A stretch of DNA of 13,090 nt from Pseudomonas sp. Its GTDB lineage: Bacteria; Pseudomonadota; Gammaproteobacteria; Pseudomonadales; Pseudomonadaceae. Below the pieces are notes generated by a model, which was given only the letters and a program-made list of their open reading frames with translations, was not told the DNA's origin and made no database searches. Where the stretch lies: assembly GCA_003525045.1 (NCBI GenBank), contig DQGF01000423.1, forward strand, positions 1-13,090. Direction: 5' to 3'. A program made the translations under genes and the position numbers. Position 1 is the first letter of the stretch. Each line of letters opens with the position of its first letter. Of this stretch, positions 1 through 7,492 are shown piece by piece.

Positions 1-3
1 CTC

Positions 4-1149
4 ATGACACTCAAGTGGATCTGGCAGCAGCCTGATTGGCCAAATTTCACCTGGCAAGCAGAGCGCTTGGGGCCGTTGTTGCGCGATTGTGTTCAAGCAC
101 AAGGCCGATTGATGGGCATGACCAGCTCTGTGGGCAATTCGCTGAGCGCTCAGAGCGAACTGGATGCGCTGTTACAAAATATAGTGACTTCATCCGCCAT
201 CGAGGGTGAACAACTGAATGTCGGCTCGGTTCGCTCGTCTTTGGCCCGGCGGCTGGGCCTGGAGCCGGTCGATGGCAATAACGTCAGCCAGCGCAGCGAA
301 GGGCTGGCGCAATTGATGCTCGATGCCACCCAGCATTTCGTTGAACCGCTGACGCTGGAGCGCTTGCTGGATTGGCATGAATGGCTGTTTCCCGAGCAGG
401 ACACCGACCTCGCCACCCGGCCGATTCGTATCGGGGCGTTACGCGGCGATGATCCGATGCAAGTGGTGTCCGGCCGCCTCGACAGGCCGACCGTGCACTT
501 CGAAGCTCCGCCACGCCCAGGCCTTGAGCGGCAACTCGACACCTTCTTTGCCTGGTTTGAAACCAGCCGACATCAGGCGGGGCTCGATCCATTGCTGCGG
601 GCCGGTATCGCGCATTTCTGGTTCGTTACCCTGCACCCTTTCGACGATGGCAACGGTCGCCTGACACGAACGATCACCGACCTGGCACTGGCTCAGGGCG
701 AGGATCAAGCCATCCGCTTTTATGCCATGTCGGCGAGTATTCTCGAGGATCGCTCCGGCTATTATCGGGTGCTCGAATCCAGCCAGAAAGCCACGCTGGA
801 TATCACCGAGTGGCTGCAATGGTTTCTGAAAACCCTGTTGCGCAGCTTGCAGCAAGCCATGGCCCGGATCGAAAGCGTGTTGGGCAAGGCGCGTTTCTGG
901 CAGGCACATCGGGAGTCTGGATTGTCGACCGAACAGATGAAGGTCCTTAATCGCTTGCTCGATGACGGGGAAAGAGGTTTCGTGGATGGGATCAGCGCCG
1001 CTCAGTATCAAGCTGTGGCCAAGGTTTCGAAGGCCACTGCGACTCGTCATTTGGCCGAACTGCTGGAGAAGGGCTGCCTGGAGCGCCTGCCAGGCGGCGG
1101 GCGCAGCACTCGATACAAGATCAGTTATCCCGATGACGCGACATCCTGA
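4..1149 (+). CDS. Fic family protein (DUF4172-type N-terminus, Fic core, C-terminal winged helix)
   Basis: Predicted 381-residue Fic enzyme, a class that usually transfers AMP from ATP to a hydroxyl side chain of a target protein. The complete Fic motif HPFDDGNGRLTR is at residues 211-222, with catalytic His211. An N-terminal inhibitory motif of the S-x-x-x-E-G form is at residues 63-68 (SSAIEG), so this is a class II, self-inhibited Fic. Residues 1-20 (WIWQQPDWPNFTW) resemble the DUF4172 N-terminus. Residues 144-170 would form the target-docking flap before the core. Residues 325-372 look like a winged helix (SKATATRHLAELLEKG), suggesting DNA binding or autoregulation. No antitoxin gene is adjacent. 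The frame is open for the three bases before the ATG, so an upstream start beyond the edge cannot be excluded, although a start just before WIWQQ is usual. The next gene follows after 108 bp and is functionally unrelated. The target is unknown. Confidence 0.93.
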   Translation: MTLKWIWQQPDWPNFTWQAERLGPLLRDCVQAQGRLMGMTSSVGNSLSAQSELDALLQNIVTSSAIEGEQLNVGSVRSSLARRLGLEPVDGNNVSQRSEGLAQLMLDATQHFVEPLTLERLLDWHEWLFPEQDTDLATRPIRIGALRGDDPMQVVSGRLDRPTVHFEAPPRPGLERQLDTFFAWFETSRHQAGLDPLLRAGIAHFWFVTLHPFDDGNGRLTRTITDLALAQGEDQAIRFYAMSASILEDRSGYYRVLESSQKATLDITEWLQWFLKTLLRSLQQAMARIESVLGKARFWQAHRESGLSTEQMKVLNRLLDDGERGFVDGISAAQYQAVAKVSKATATRHLAELLEKGCLERLPGGGRSTRYKISYPDDATS

Positions 1150-1194
1150 GTATGATTTTTCCAACGCTGCAACAAGGGTTTCAAGTCCGCTCAT

Positions 1195-1223
1195 TTGCCC
1201 ATACCCCCCATGTCTGCTAGTGT
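1195..1223 (+). promoter_or_regulatory. candidate sigma-70 promoter for xseB-ispA
   Basis: TTGCCC at 1195-1200 and TAGTGT at 1218-1223 are separated by 17 bp, and a TGC precedes the -10 like an extended -10 element. Matches are 4 of 6 and 3 of 6 to consensus. The start would lie about 30 bp before the xseB ATG. This rests on pattern matching alone, but it is the best-spaced candidate in the 108-bp gap after the Fic gene. Confidence 0.35.
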
Positions 1224-1227
1224 CGCG

Positions 1228-1246
1228 CCGGTTTAACGTCAACCGG
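1228..1246 (+). promoter_or_regulatory. inverted repeat overlapping the xseB ribosome-binding region
   Basis: CCGGTT (1228-1233) and AACCGG (1241-1246) form a perfect 6-bp inverted repeat around a 7-nt spacer. The right arm runs into GGAA (1245-1248), the only Shine-Dalgarno-like stretch before the xseB ATG at 1258. In RNA the hairpin could partly hide that site. It could equally be a DNA operator or chance. Confidence 0.35.
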
Positions 1247-1257
1247 AAATAGCCGCC

Positions 1258-1500
1258 ATGGCCCGCAAAAAAGCTGCACTGGATTTCGAACAATCGCTCG
1301 CTGAACTGCAAACGCTGGTGGAGCGTCTGGAGAATGGTGAATTGTCGCTGGAAGACTCGCTGACGGCTTTCGAGCAGGGCATCGGCCTGACCCGCGATTG
1401 CCAGGCGGCGCTGGCCCAGGCCGAGCAAAAGGTTCAAGTGCTGCTCGAACGTGATGGCGAGCTGGCCGAGGAACCCTTCGACGCGGACTTGCCAGAATGA
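1258..1500 (+). CDS. xseB: exodeoxyribonuclease VII small subunit
   Basis: 80 residues, the normal length for XseB, the small subunit that binds in several copies to XseA to form exonuclease VII. That cytoplasmic enzyme degrades single-stranded DNA into oligonucleotides and takes part in repair. The family signature is clear: [26 protein letters not shown] near residues 10-35, then a second helix with [22 protein letters not shown], followed by an acidic tail. The stop overlaps the start of ispA in ATGA (1497-1500), so the two are translationally coupled. The order xseB-ispA-dxs is conserved in many proteobacteria. XseA is not in this window. Confidence 0.96.
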   Translation: MARKKAALDFEQSLAELQTLVERLENGELSLEDSLTAFEQGIGLTRDCQAALAQAEQKVQVLLERDGELAEEPFDADLPE

Positions 1501-2384
1501 TTGCAGCGTATTCGGCAGCCAGCCAGGCCCGCGTCAACGCAGCACTGGAAAGCCTGTTCATCGCGCCCAGCCCTGAACTTGCGCGTCTTTACGAAGCGAT
1601 GCGCTACAGCGTAATGAATGGCGGCAAACGGGTGCGTCCGTTGCTGGCCTACTCCGCATGCGAAGCGCTGGGCGGCAAGGCTGAACAAGCCAATGGCGCG
1701 GCGTGTGCCGTGGAGCTGATCCACGCCTATTCCCTGGTGCATGACGATTTGCCGGCCATGGACGACGACGACCTGCGTCGTGGCCAGCCGACCACGCACA
1801 AGAAATTCGACGAAGCCTGCGCGATCCTGGCCGGCGACGGTTTGCAGAGTCTGGCCTTCAGCGCCCTGCTCGACCCGCGCCTGAATGCTTCGCACGCCGA
1901 GATCCGCCTGCAAATGGTCAGCGCCCTGGCGTTGGCGGCAGGCCCGGCAGGCATGGTCGGCGGCCAAGCCATCGACCTCGGTTCGGTCGGTTTGAAGCTC
2001 GATCAAAAAGCCCTTGAGTACATGCATCGGCACAAGACCGGTGCCCTGATCGAGGCCAGCGTCAAACTCGGCGCCCTGGCCAGCGGCCGTGCCGAGAAGG
2101 ACGAACTGAAGTCGTTGCAGGCTTATGCCCAGGCCATCGGCCTGGCATTCCAGGTGCAGGACGACATTCTCGACGTCGAAAGCGATACCGCAACCCTAGG
2201 CAAACGCCAGGGCGCCGATATCGCGCGGGACAAGCCAACCTATCCGGCCCTGCTCGGCCTCGATGCAGCCAAGGCCTACGCCCTGGAACTGCGCGATCAG
2301 GCCCTGCACGCACTGCGACCGTTTGACGCGGCAGCGGAGCCGTTGCGCGACCTGGCCCGCTATATCGTCGACCGGCGCAGCTGA
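1497..2384 (+). CDS. ispA: (2E,6E)-farnesyl diphosphate synthase
   Basis: 295 residues, matching bacterial short-chain trans-prenyl synthases. It would condense dimethylallyl and geranyl diphosphate with isopentenyl diphosphate to give farnesyl diphosphate, the precursor of undecaprenyl phosphate and quinone side chains. The first aspartate-rich motif is DDLPAMDD at residues 83-90, followed by [15 protein letters not shown]. The second is DDILD at 222-226, preceded by FQVQ. GGKRVRP at 42-48 is the substrate-diphosphate-binding segment. The start is fixed by the ATGA overlap with xseB. A 92-bp gap follows before dxs; no convincing terminator or promoter was seen there. Confidence 0.97.
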   Translation: MIAAYSAASQARVNAALESLFIAPSPELARLYEAMRYSVMNGGKRVRPLLAYSACEALGGKAEQANGAACAVELIHAYSLVHDDLPAMDDDDLRRGQPTTHKKFDEACAILAGDGLQSLAFSALLDPRLNASHAEIRLQMVSALALAAGPAGMVGGQAIDLGSVGLKLDQKALEYMHRHKTGALIEASVKLGALASGRAEKDELKSLQAYAQAIGLAFQVQDDILDVESDTATLGKRQGADIARDKPTYPALLGLDAAKAYALELRDQALHALRPFDAAAEPLRDLARYIVDRRS

Positions 2385-2476
2385 AGGCGTATCCGCCAAG
2401 TTAAAACCAACGCGTGGGCAGGGGGCGATGCATCAGGTAAACTGCCGCATCTTTTATACCTATAACGATTCGCCTG

Positions 2477-4375
2477 ATGCCCACGACGTTTCATGAGATT
2501 CCCCGCAAGCGCCCGACCACGCCCCTGCTCGACCGTGCCAACACGCCGGACGGCCTGCGCCGGTTAGGCGAAGCCGAGCTGGAAACCCTGGCCGATGAGT
2601 TGCGCCTGGAATTGCTCTACACGGTCGGTCAGACCGGCGGGCATTTCGGTGCCGGCCTGGGCGTCATCGAGCTGACCATCGCGTTGCATTACGTGTTCGA
2701 CACCCCGGACGACCGGCTGGTGTGGGACGTGGGTCATCAGGCCTATCCGCACAAAATCCTCACGGGCCGTCGCGAGCGCATGGGCACACTGCGTCAGAAA
2801 GACGGCATCGCCGCCTTCCCGCGTCGTTCCGAAAGCGAATACGACACGTTTGGCGTCGGCCACTCCAGCACCTCGATCAGCGCAGCGCTGGGCATGGCCA
2901 TTGCCGCCCGCCTGCAGAACAGTGATCGCAAGGCGATTGCCGTGATCGGCGATGGCGCACTGACCGCCGGCATGGCGTTCGAGGCGCTGAACCATGCGCC
3001 GGAAGTGAACGCCAACATGCTGGTGATCCTCAACGACAACGACATGTCGATCTCGCGCAACGTCGGTGGGCTGTCGAATTACCTGGCGAAGATTCTTTCC
3101 AGCCGCACTTACGCGAGCATGCGCGAAGGCAGCAAAAAGGTCCTGTCGCGCCTGCCCGGCGCCTGGGAAATCGCCCGTCGCACCGAAGAATACGCCAAAG
3201 GCATGCTGGTTCCCGGCACGCTGTTCGAAGAGCTGGGCTGGAACTACATCGGCCCGATCGATGGCCACGACCTGCCGACCCTGATCGCCACCCTGCGCAA
3301 CATGCGCGACCTGAAAGGCCCACAATTCCTGCACGTGGTCACCAAGAAAGGCAAAGGCTTCGCCCCGGCGGAAGTCGACCCGATCGGTTACCACGCCATC
3401 ACCAAACTCGAACCGGTTGATGCGCCGGCCGCTGCGCCGAAGAAAGCCAGCGGGCCAAAGTATTCCGGTGTATTCGGCGAATGGCTGTGCGACATGGCGG
3501 CTGCCGACTCGCGCTTGGTGGGCATCACCCCGGCGATGAAAGAAGGCTCCGACTTGGTGGCTTTCAGCGAGCGTTTCCCACTGCGCTACTTCGACGTGGC
3601 GATTGCCGAGCAACACGCCGTGACCCTCGCCGCCGGCATGGCGTGCGAAGGCGCGAAACCGGTGGTGGCGATTTATTCGACGTTCCTGCAACGTGGCTAC
3701 GACCAACTGATTCACGACGTGGCGGTGCAAAACCTCGACGTACTGTTTGCCATCGACCGCGCAGGCCTGGTGGGCGAAGACGGCCCGACGCACGCTGGCA
3801 GCTTCGATCTGTCGTTCCTGCGGTGCATCCCCGGCATGCTGGTGATGACCCCGAGCGACGAAAACGAACTGCGCAAAATGCTCACCACCGGCCACCTGTT
3901 CGACGGTCCGGCAGCGGTGCGTTATCCGCGGGGCTCTGGCCCGAACGCGACGATCGAGAAAGACCTCGATCCGATCGAAATCGGCAAAGGTATCGTTCGT
4001 CGTCAGGGCAGCAAGGTCGCCCTGCTGGTGTTCGGCGTGCAACTGGCCGATGCGCTGAAAGTCGCCGAGACCCTGGATGCGACCGTGGTCGACATGCGCT
4101 TCGTCAAGCCGTTGGATGAAGCACTGGTTCGCGAAATCGCCGCCAGCCATGACCTACTGGTGACCATCGAAGAGAACGCGATCATGGGCGGCGCCGGCGG
4201 CGCGGTCAGCGAGTTCCTCGCCCGGGAAAATATCCTCAAGTCGATGCTGCATTTGGGGTTACCGGATAGCTATGTTGAACACGCCAAGCCGGCGCAAATG
4301 CTGGCGGAGTGTGGACTGGACGAAGCCGGGATCGAAGCTTCGATTCGTCAGCGTTTGCAACTTCTGGCCCTGTAA
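2477..4375 (+). CDS. dxs: 1-deoxy-D-xylulose-5-phosphate synthase
   Basis: 632 residues, close to the usual 620-640. Dxs uses thiamin diphosphate to condense pyruvate with glyceraldehyde 3-phosphate, giving DXP, the entry point of the MEP isoprenoid pathway and a precursor for thiamin and pyridoxal synthesis. Visible signatures are [12 protein letters not shown] (51-62), [13 protein letters not shown] (83-95), the thiamin-diphosphate/Mg motif beginning GDG at 158-160 and ending NDND at 186-189, the catalytic glutamate in [14 protein letters not shown] (E379), and [15 protein letters not shown] in the pyrimidine domain. The ATG at 2477 agrees with the N-terminus MPxTxHEIPR seen in pseudomonad Dxs, but no clear Shine-Dalgarno precedes it (bases before the ATG are ACGATTCGCCTG), so initiation may be weak or coupled. 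It lies downstream of ispA in the same direction. Thiamin diphosphate made by ThiL, encoded later in the window, is its cofactor. Confidence 0.97.
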   Translation: MPTTFHEIPRKRPTTPLLDRANTPDGLRRLGEAELETLADELRLELLYTVGQTGGHFGAGLGVIELTIALHYVFDTPDDRLVWDVGHQAYPHKILTGRRERMGTLRQKDGIAAFPRRSESEYDTFGVGHSSTSISAALGMAIAARLQNSDRKAIAVIGDGALTAGMAFEALNHAPEVNANMLVILNDNDMSISRNVGGLSNYLAKILSSRTYASMREGSKKVLSRLPGAWEIARRTEEYAKGMLVPGTLFEELGWNYIGPIDGHDLPTLIATLRNMRDLKGPQFLHVVTKKGKGFAPAEVDPIGYHAITKLEPVDAPAAAPKKASGPKYSGVFGEWLCDMAAADSRLVGITPAMKEGSDLVAFSERFPLRYFDVAIAEQHAVTLAAGMACEGAKPVVAIYSTFLQRGYDQLIHDVAVQNLDVLFAIDRAGLVGEDGPTHAGSFDLSFLRCIPGMLVMTPSDENELRKMLTTGHLFDGPAAVRYPRGSGPNATIEKDLDPIEIGKGIVRRQGSKVALLVFGVQLADALKVAETLDATVVDMRFVKPLDEALVREIAASHDLLVTIEENAIMGGAGGAVSEFLARENILKSMLHLGLPDSYVEHAKPAQMLAECGLDEAGIEASIRQRLQLLAL

Positions 4376-4386
4376 CCCCCTCCCCT

Positions 4387-4475
4387 GTAGGAGCGAGGCT
4401 TGCCCGCGAAGGCGATTTAACACTCAACATAGCTGTTGAATGTTACGGCCCCTTCGCGGGCAGCCTCGCTCCTAC
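4387..4475. repeat. REP doublet (REPIN-like) between dxs and btuB
   Basis: The left arm 4387-4412 begins GTAGGAGCGAGG; the right arm 4451-4475 is its reverse complement apart from one extra T in the left arm. The 38-nt spacer contains its own 11-bp inverted repeat (4419-4429 against 4434-4444, one mismatch, 4-nt loop), so the block could fold into one long hairpin. It starts 12 bp after the dxs stop and ends 27 bp before the btuB ATG. It probably protects or attenuates dxs mRNA and leaves almost no room for a separate btuB leader. Its GTAGGAG head differs from the GTGGGAG head of the REPs at 6400-6680, so two REP subfamilies are present. Confidence 0.85.
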
Positions 4476-4502
4476 AAGTACCGTGTTTGCTACGGATCAT
4501 CT

Positions 4503-6386
4503 ATGAAACTCTCCCCCCTCGCCCTGACGCTGACCCTTCTGCCGTCCAGCCAACTCCTGGCCGACACTTTCGAACGCGACCAGGCGCTGAAACTGCCCGA
4601 CGTGCTGATCAGCGCCAACCGCCAGGTCGAAGCCCGCAACGACAGCAGCGCCGCCAACACCGTGTTCACCCGTGAAGACATCGATCGCCTGCAACCGGGC
4701 AGCGTCACGGATCTGCTGCGTCGGGTACCGGGGGTGCAGATCGGGCAAACCGGGGGGCGCGGCAGTCTGCCGGGGGTCTACATTCGCGGCACCAAGTCGG
4801 CGCAGAGCCTGGTGCTGGTCGACGGTCAACGCATCGGCAACTCCACTTCCGGCGACAGCAACCTGCAACACATCAACATCGAGCAGGTCGAGCGCGTGGA
4901 AGTGCTGCGTGGCTCGCGCTCGGTGATTTATGGCAGCGATGCGATTGGCGGGGTCATTCAGATATTTACCCGTCGTGGCGGCGAACAAGGCCTGCATCCG
5001 CGAATGCACATGGGCTTTGGCAGCAATCAGACCTGGGAACGCAGCCTCGGGCTCTCCGGCGGTGATGAACAGACCCGCTTCAACCTCGGCGCCAGCCTTG
5101 ATGAAACCGCTGGGATCAATCGCACCCATGAGTCTTATCCGAGCGATGGCGATCACGACGAATACCGCAACAAGTCGGTCAGTTTGAGCCTGAGCCACGC
5201 CCTCACCGATGACCTCGAAATCGGCGCCAACGTGCTGGATAACCGTGGCAAAAATGCGTTCGACAACCCGTTCGGCCGTTTCGATACGACCACCGTCGAA
5301 TCGGTCCAGCAGCAGCCCTACAACGACTTCGAGGTCAGCAGCGTCAGCAGTTACGTCGACGCCCGAATCAACGATGTATGGAAAACCCGCATCGAGTTTG
5401 GCCATAGCGAAAACCGTGAGAAGACCCTCGACAAGCTCAGCGAGGAGCGCAGCGTGTTCAACACCTATCGAGACTCGGTGAACTGGCAAAATGACCTGAC
5501 TCTCAATGAACGGAACAGCCTGATCCTCGGCGGCGACTGGTACGAAGACCGCATCAACAGCAGCACGCCGTTTGACGAGGACAGTCGCTGGAACCGCGCG
5601 GCGTTTATTCAACATCGCTATCAGGCGGACAGTTTCTCCACGGAACTGGGAGTGCGCCGTGATCAGAATCAGCAATTCGGCAGCCAGAATAGCTGGAGCG
5701 GCACCTTTACTCTGCCGGTGAACCCGGACAACGACTTGCTGCTGACCTACAGCGAGGGCTTCCGTGCACCGACTTTCAACGACCTGTATTACCCGGACTT
5801 CAGCAACCCGGATCTCAAGCCCGAGAGCTCGAAAAGCTACGAGTTGCAATGGCGCAGTCAGTTGACTGAGTCCAGTCGTCTGGAGGCTTCGCTGTATCGC
5901 ACGGACCTGGAAGACGCGATTATTTTTGGCAGCAATTCACGTCCGCAGAACGTTGCCTCGGCGCGGATCAACGGATTTGAAGCGGCATTGAAGCAGGAAC
6001 TGTTTGGCTGGCAGAGCAACCTTGCAGTGGCAATCATCGACCCGCGAGATCGTGACAGTGGCCACACGTTGGCCCGTCGTGCACGGCGGACCTTGAGCCT
6101 GGATCTGGATCGGCAGTTCGACCGCCTGGGCCTCGGCGCCAGCTGGCAGGCGGTGAGCAGCAGCTATGACGACGAGAACAATCAGCAGCCGTTGGGCGGG
6201 TACGCATTGCTGGGGTTGCGCAGCAGTTGGGAGCTGAATCGCGAGGTCAAGCTTGAGCTGAAGGTGGATAACCTGCTGGACAAAGGGTACAGCCGGGCGC
6301 TGTACAGCCATGACGGCAGCCAGCATGGGTATCGCGAGGAAGGTCGGACGTGGATGTTTGGGGTGACCTGGACACCGGCGCCCTGA
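4503..6386 (+). CDS. btuB: TonB-dependent outer-membrane receptor, BtuB-type (vitamin B12)
   Basis: From the ATG at 4503 the protein is 627 residues, near the 614 of E. coli BtuB. This start gives a clean signal peptide (MKLSPLALTLTLLPSSQLLA, cleavage about residue 20); an in-frame ATG at 4440 lies inside the REP doublet and would bury the signal peptide. A TonB-box-like segment PDVLISANR is at 32-40. The plug spans about 50-158 with VYIRGTKSAQSLVLVDGQRIG and VERVEVLRGSRSVIYGSDAIGGVI. The rest is a 22-strand-type barrel. The acidic loop SDGDHDE (214-220) and the later DNRG segment recall the calcium-binding loops of BtuB. The aromatic barrel end WMFGVTW is followed by TPAP. The convergent neighbour is a BtuF-like protein, supporting B12 as the ligand; another corrinoid or metal chelate is possible. 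The ribosome-binding site is weak (CGGA about 6 nt upstream). The last 38 bp include a 28-bp block repeated exactly after the stop. Confidence 0.88.
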   Translation: MKLSPLALTLTLLPSSQLLADTFERDQALKLPDVLISANRQVEARNDSSAANTVFTREDIDRLQPGSVTDLLRRVPGVQIGQTGGRGSLPGVYIRGTKSAQSLVLVDGQRIGNSTSGDSNLQHINIEQVERVEVLRGSRSVIYGSDAIGGVIQIFTRRGGEQGLHPRMHMGFGSNQTWERSLGLSGGDEQTRFNLGASLDETAGINRTHESYPSDGDHDEYRNKSVSLSLSHALTDDLEIGANVLDNRGKNAFDNPFGRFDTTTVESVQQQPYNDFEVSSVSSYVDARINDVWKTRIEFGHSENREKTLDKLSEERSVFNTYRDSVNWQNDLTLNERNSLILGGDWYEDRINSSTPFDEDSRWNRAAFIQHRYQADSFSTELGVRRDQNQQFGSQNSWSGTFTLPVNPDNDLLLTYSEGFRAPTFNDLYYPDFSNPDLKPESSKSYELQWRSQLTESSRLEASLYRTDLEDAIIFGSNSRPQNVASARINGFEAALKQELFGWQSNLAVAIIDPRDRDSGHTLARRARRTLSLDLDRQFDRLGLGASWQAVSSSYDDENNQQPLGGYALLGLRSSWELNREVKLELKVDNLLDKGYSRALYSHDGSQHGYREEGRTWMFGVTWTPAP

Positions 6387-6411
6387 CGCGAGATTGGCGA
6401 TGCCCGGGCTG

Positions 6412-6441
6412 GCCTCTTCGCGAGCAAGCCCGCTCCCACAG
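6412..6441 (-). repeat. REP element, complete
   Basis: The reverse complement begins CTGTGGGAGCGGGCTTGCTC and ends GCGAAGAGGC, a typical pseudomonad REP. It lies 25 bp after the btuB stop. Its head (6432-6441) pairs with the truncated REP head at 6456-6465, so the two probably once formed a doublet. Confidence 0.85.
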
Positions 6442-6453
6442 GTTCAGCGTAAT

Positions 6454-6470
6454 CCCTGTGGGAGCTTGGG
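6454..6470 (+). repeat. truncated REP head
   Basis: CTGTGGGAGC at 6456-6465 is a REP head that stops after GGAGC. The expected palindromic tail is replaced by TTGGG and then by the duplicated btuB tail from 6471. This is the visible junction of the tandem block. Confidence 0.7.
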
Positions 6471-6534
6471 CGTGGATGTTTGGGGTGACCTGGACACCTG
6501 AGATCTGACCAAGGATCTGCGGTGTTTGGGCTGG

Positions 6535-6616
6535 CCTCTTCGCGAGCAGGCTCGCTCCCACAGGGGGTTTGTGTCGCACAGAGATTGAATGTGGGAGCGA
6601 GCCTGCTCGCGAAGGC
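6535..6616. repeat. REP doublet (REPIN), intact
   Basis: Two REPs face each other: 6535-6562 and 6590-6616. The 23 bp at 6540-6562 are the exact reverse complement of 6590-6612; the outer ends differ by two bases (CCTCTT against CCTT). The spacer is 27 nt. In either transcript this would fold into a long hairpin, so it may end or stabilise both convergent messages. Confidence 0.85.
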
Positions 6617-6710
6617 CGCACCTCGGTCTCAAAGGTACAGCGCGATCCCTGTGGGAGCGGGCTTGCTCGCGAAGCAGGCGCCTCGGTCTCAGCGGTCCGG
6701 CGCAATCAAT
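6591..6710. repeat. 60-bp tandem repeat: REP plus btuF 3' end
   Basis: Units 6591-6650 and 6651-6710 match at about 47 of 60 positions. Each has a REP followed by CCTCGGTCTCA. In the second unit the bases from 6689 on are the end of btuF on the minus strand (codons I-A-P-D-R-stop). In the first unit the same register reads I-A-L-Y-L-stop, with TGA at 6629-6631. The real gene end thus has a degenerate copy beyond its stop, mirroring the btuB side. A related 25-bp stretch (22 matches) also occurs at 6441-6465 and 6634-6658, so part of the similarity may be REP-linked spacer sequence. Confidence 0.6.
6650..6680 (+). repeat. REP element adjoining the btuF stop
   Basis: Begins TGTGGGAGCGGGCTTGCTCG and continues CGAAGCAGGC. 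It points the same way as the REP at 6590-6616 and ends 8 bp before the btuF stop codon (6689-6691, minus strand). It is the first structure a btuF transcript meets after translation ends. Confidence 0.85.
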
Positions 6711-7492
6711 TGGCACAGCTTGGCCGTCGCCTCGATCATCTGCCCGCTCGGCCGTTCCAGGCCTTTGTCCCTCACCAACATCAATTGCCCCTGCGCCACC
6801 GCCGCCACTTGCGGCCACACCTTCCACGCATCGAGCTGTGCCTGATCACTGGCCAGAATCACCTCGGGATTGCGCTGCAACACCGCTTCGATGCTGACCT
6901 GCGGTGCCGGCAATGTCAGGTCGGCGAACACATTGCGCGCGCCGCACACCTCAAGTGCATCACTGATGATCTGCCCGCCGCCGACGGTGTACAGCGGCCG
7001 ATCCCAGACCTGGTAAAACACCCGCAACGGCTCATCCCGTCGATAGCGCTGGCGCAGCGAATCGAGGCGCTGACGCAAACCTGCAGCCAGGAAAACTCCA
7101 CGCTCCGGCCGCCCGAGTTGCGTCGCAATCGCTTCAATCTGCGCGGTGAGTTGTTCGAGATTGTGCGGTTCGGCAACGTACGTATGAATGTTTAACCGCT
7201 TGAGTTGTTCACGCTGGGCCGGGCCGACGCTGCCGGGCCAGAGCAGCAGTAAGTCGGGCTTCAGGCTAAGCAGCCGCTCCATGTCCAACTGACCATAGCG
7301 GCCAACGGAAGGAATATCTTTGAGTTCAGCAGGACGCTCACCGGCATCCAGCACACCCACCAGAAGATCGGCTGAACCCAGTTCGACGACGATTTCGGAG
7401 AGAGAGGGCGCAAGGCTGACAACGCGCTCGACCGCAAGCGCCGAACCACTGACGGCCAGCAGCAAAACCGCCAGCCAGACAGATCGTATCAC
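6689..7492 (-). CDS. btuF: periplasmic cobalamin-binding protein, BtuF-like
   Basis: 267 residues, the usual length of BtuF, the periplasmic protein that passes vitamin B12 from BtuB to the BtuCD importer. A signal peptide is clear ([20 protein letters not shown], cleavage about residue 20); no lipobox cysteine, so a soluble periplasmic protein. The class III binding-protein fold is supported by RVVSLAPSLSEIVVELG (23-39), PSVGRYGQLDMERLLSLKPDLLLLWPG (61-87), and a C-terminal lobe with SIEAVLQRNPEVIL. The start is GTG at 7492, overlapping the upstream stop as GTGA (7489-7492); no strong Shine-Dalgarno is seen, so translation is probably coupled. BtuC and BtuD are not in the window. The convergent BtuB-type receptor supports the assignment; a haem or siderophore ligand is a less likely alternative. 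Confidence 0.88.
   Translation of the reverse strand: MIRSVWLAVLLLAVSGSALAVERVVSLAPSLSEIVVELGSADLLVGVLDAGERPAELKDIPSVGRYGQLDMERLLSLKPDLLLLWPGSVGPAQREQLKRLNIHTYVAEPHNLEQLTAQIEAIATQLGRPERGVFLAAGLRQRLDSLRQRYRRDEPLRVFYQVWDRPLYTVGGGQIISDALEVCGARNVFADLTLPAPQVSIEAVLQRNPEVILASDQAQLDAWKVWPQVAAVAQGQLMLVRDKGLERPSGQMIEATAKLCQLIAPDR

Larger units (their letters stand above)
6349..6592. repeat. 122-bp-period tandem block: btuB 3' end plus REP, present twice
   Basis: The 28 bp at 6349-6376, coding for the btuB end WMFGVTWT, recur exactly at 6471-6498. The next 29 bp match at about half the positions, but a CTGA stop falls at the same place (6383-6386 and 6505-6508), and then REP sequence resumes with the same 122-bp offset (6406 and 6528). 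Read in the btuB register, the second copy encodes AWMFGVTWTPEI-stop against TWMFGVTWTPAP-stop in the gene. The second copy has no upstream coding sequence and is not a gene. It is a gene-tail duplicate, or a relic of another allele's 3' end. Confidence 0.85.

Noticed and set aside
439..1437. 332-codon open frame on the minus strand
   Set aside because: Antisense to the Fic gene and xseB; no coding signature.
2385..2476. Promoter before dxs (TATACC/TATAAC near 2455-2466)
   Set aside because: No -35-like hexamer at a suitable distance for either; too weak to annotate.
2564..4150. 528-codon open frame on the minus strand
   Set aside because: Fully antisense to dxs, whose plus-strand protein is unmistakable; the antisense frame is open because of high GC at third positions and its translation is rich in His, Arg, Gln and Val with no domain.
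4497..5849. 450-codon open frame on the minus strand
   Set aside because: Antisense to the btuB receptor; no ribosome-binding site or recognisable domain.
6387..6688. CRISPR-like repeats
   Set aside because: The repeated units are in both orientations, have unequal spacing and palindromic REP sequence; there is no regular repeat-spacer array.
6569..7195. 208-codon open frame on the plus strand
   Set aside because: Begins inside REP elements and runs antisense through btuF; repeat-derived residues make up its N-terminus.
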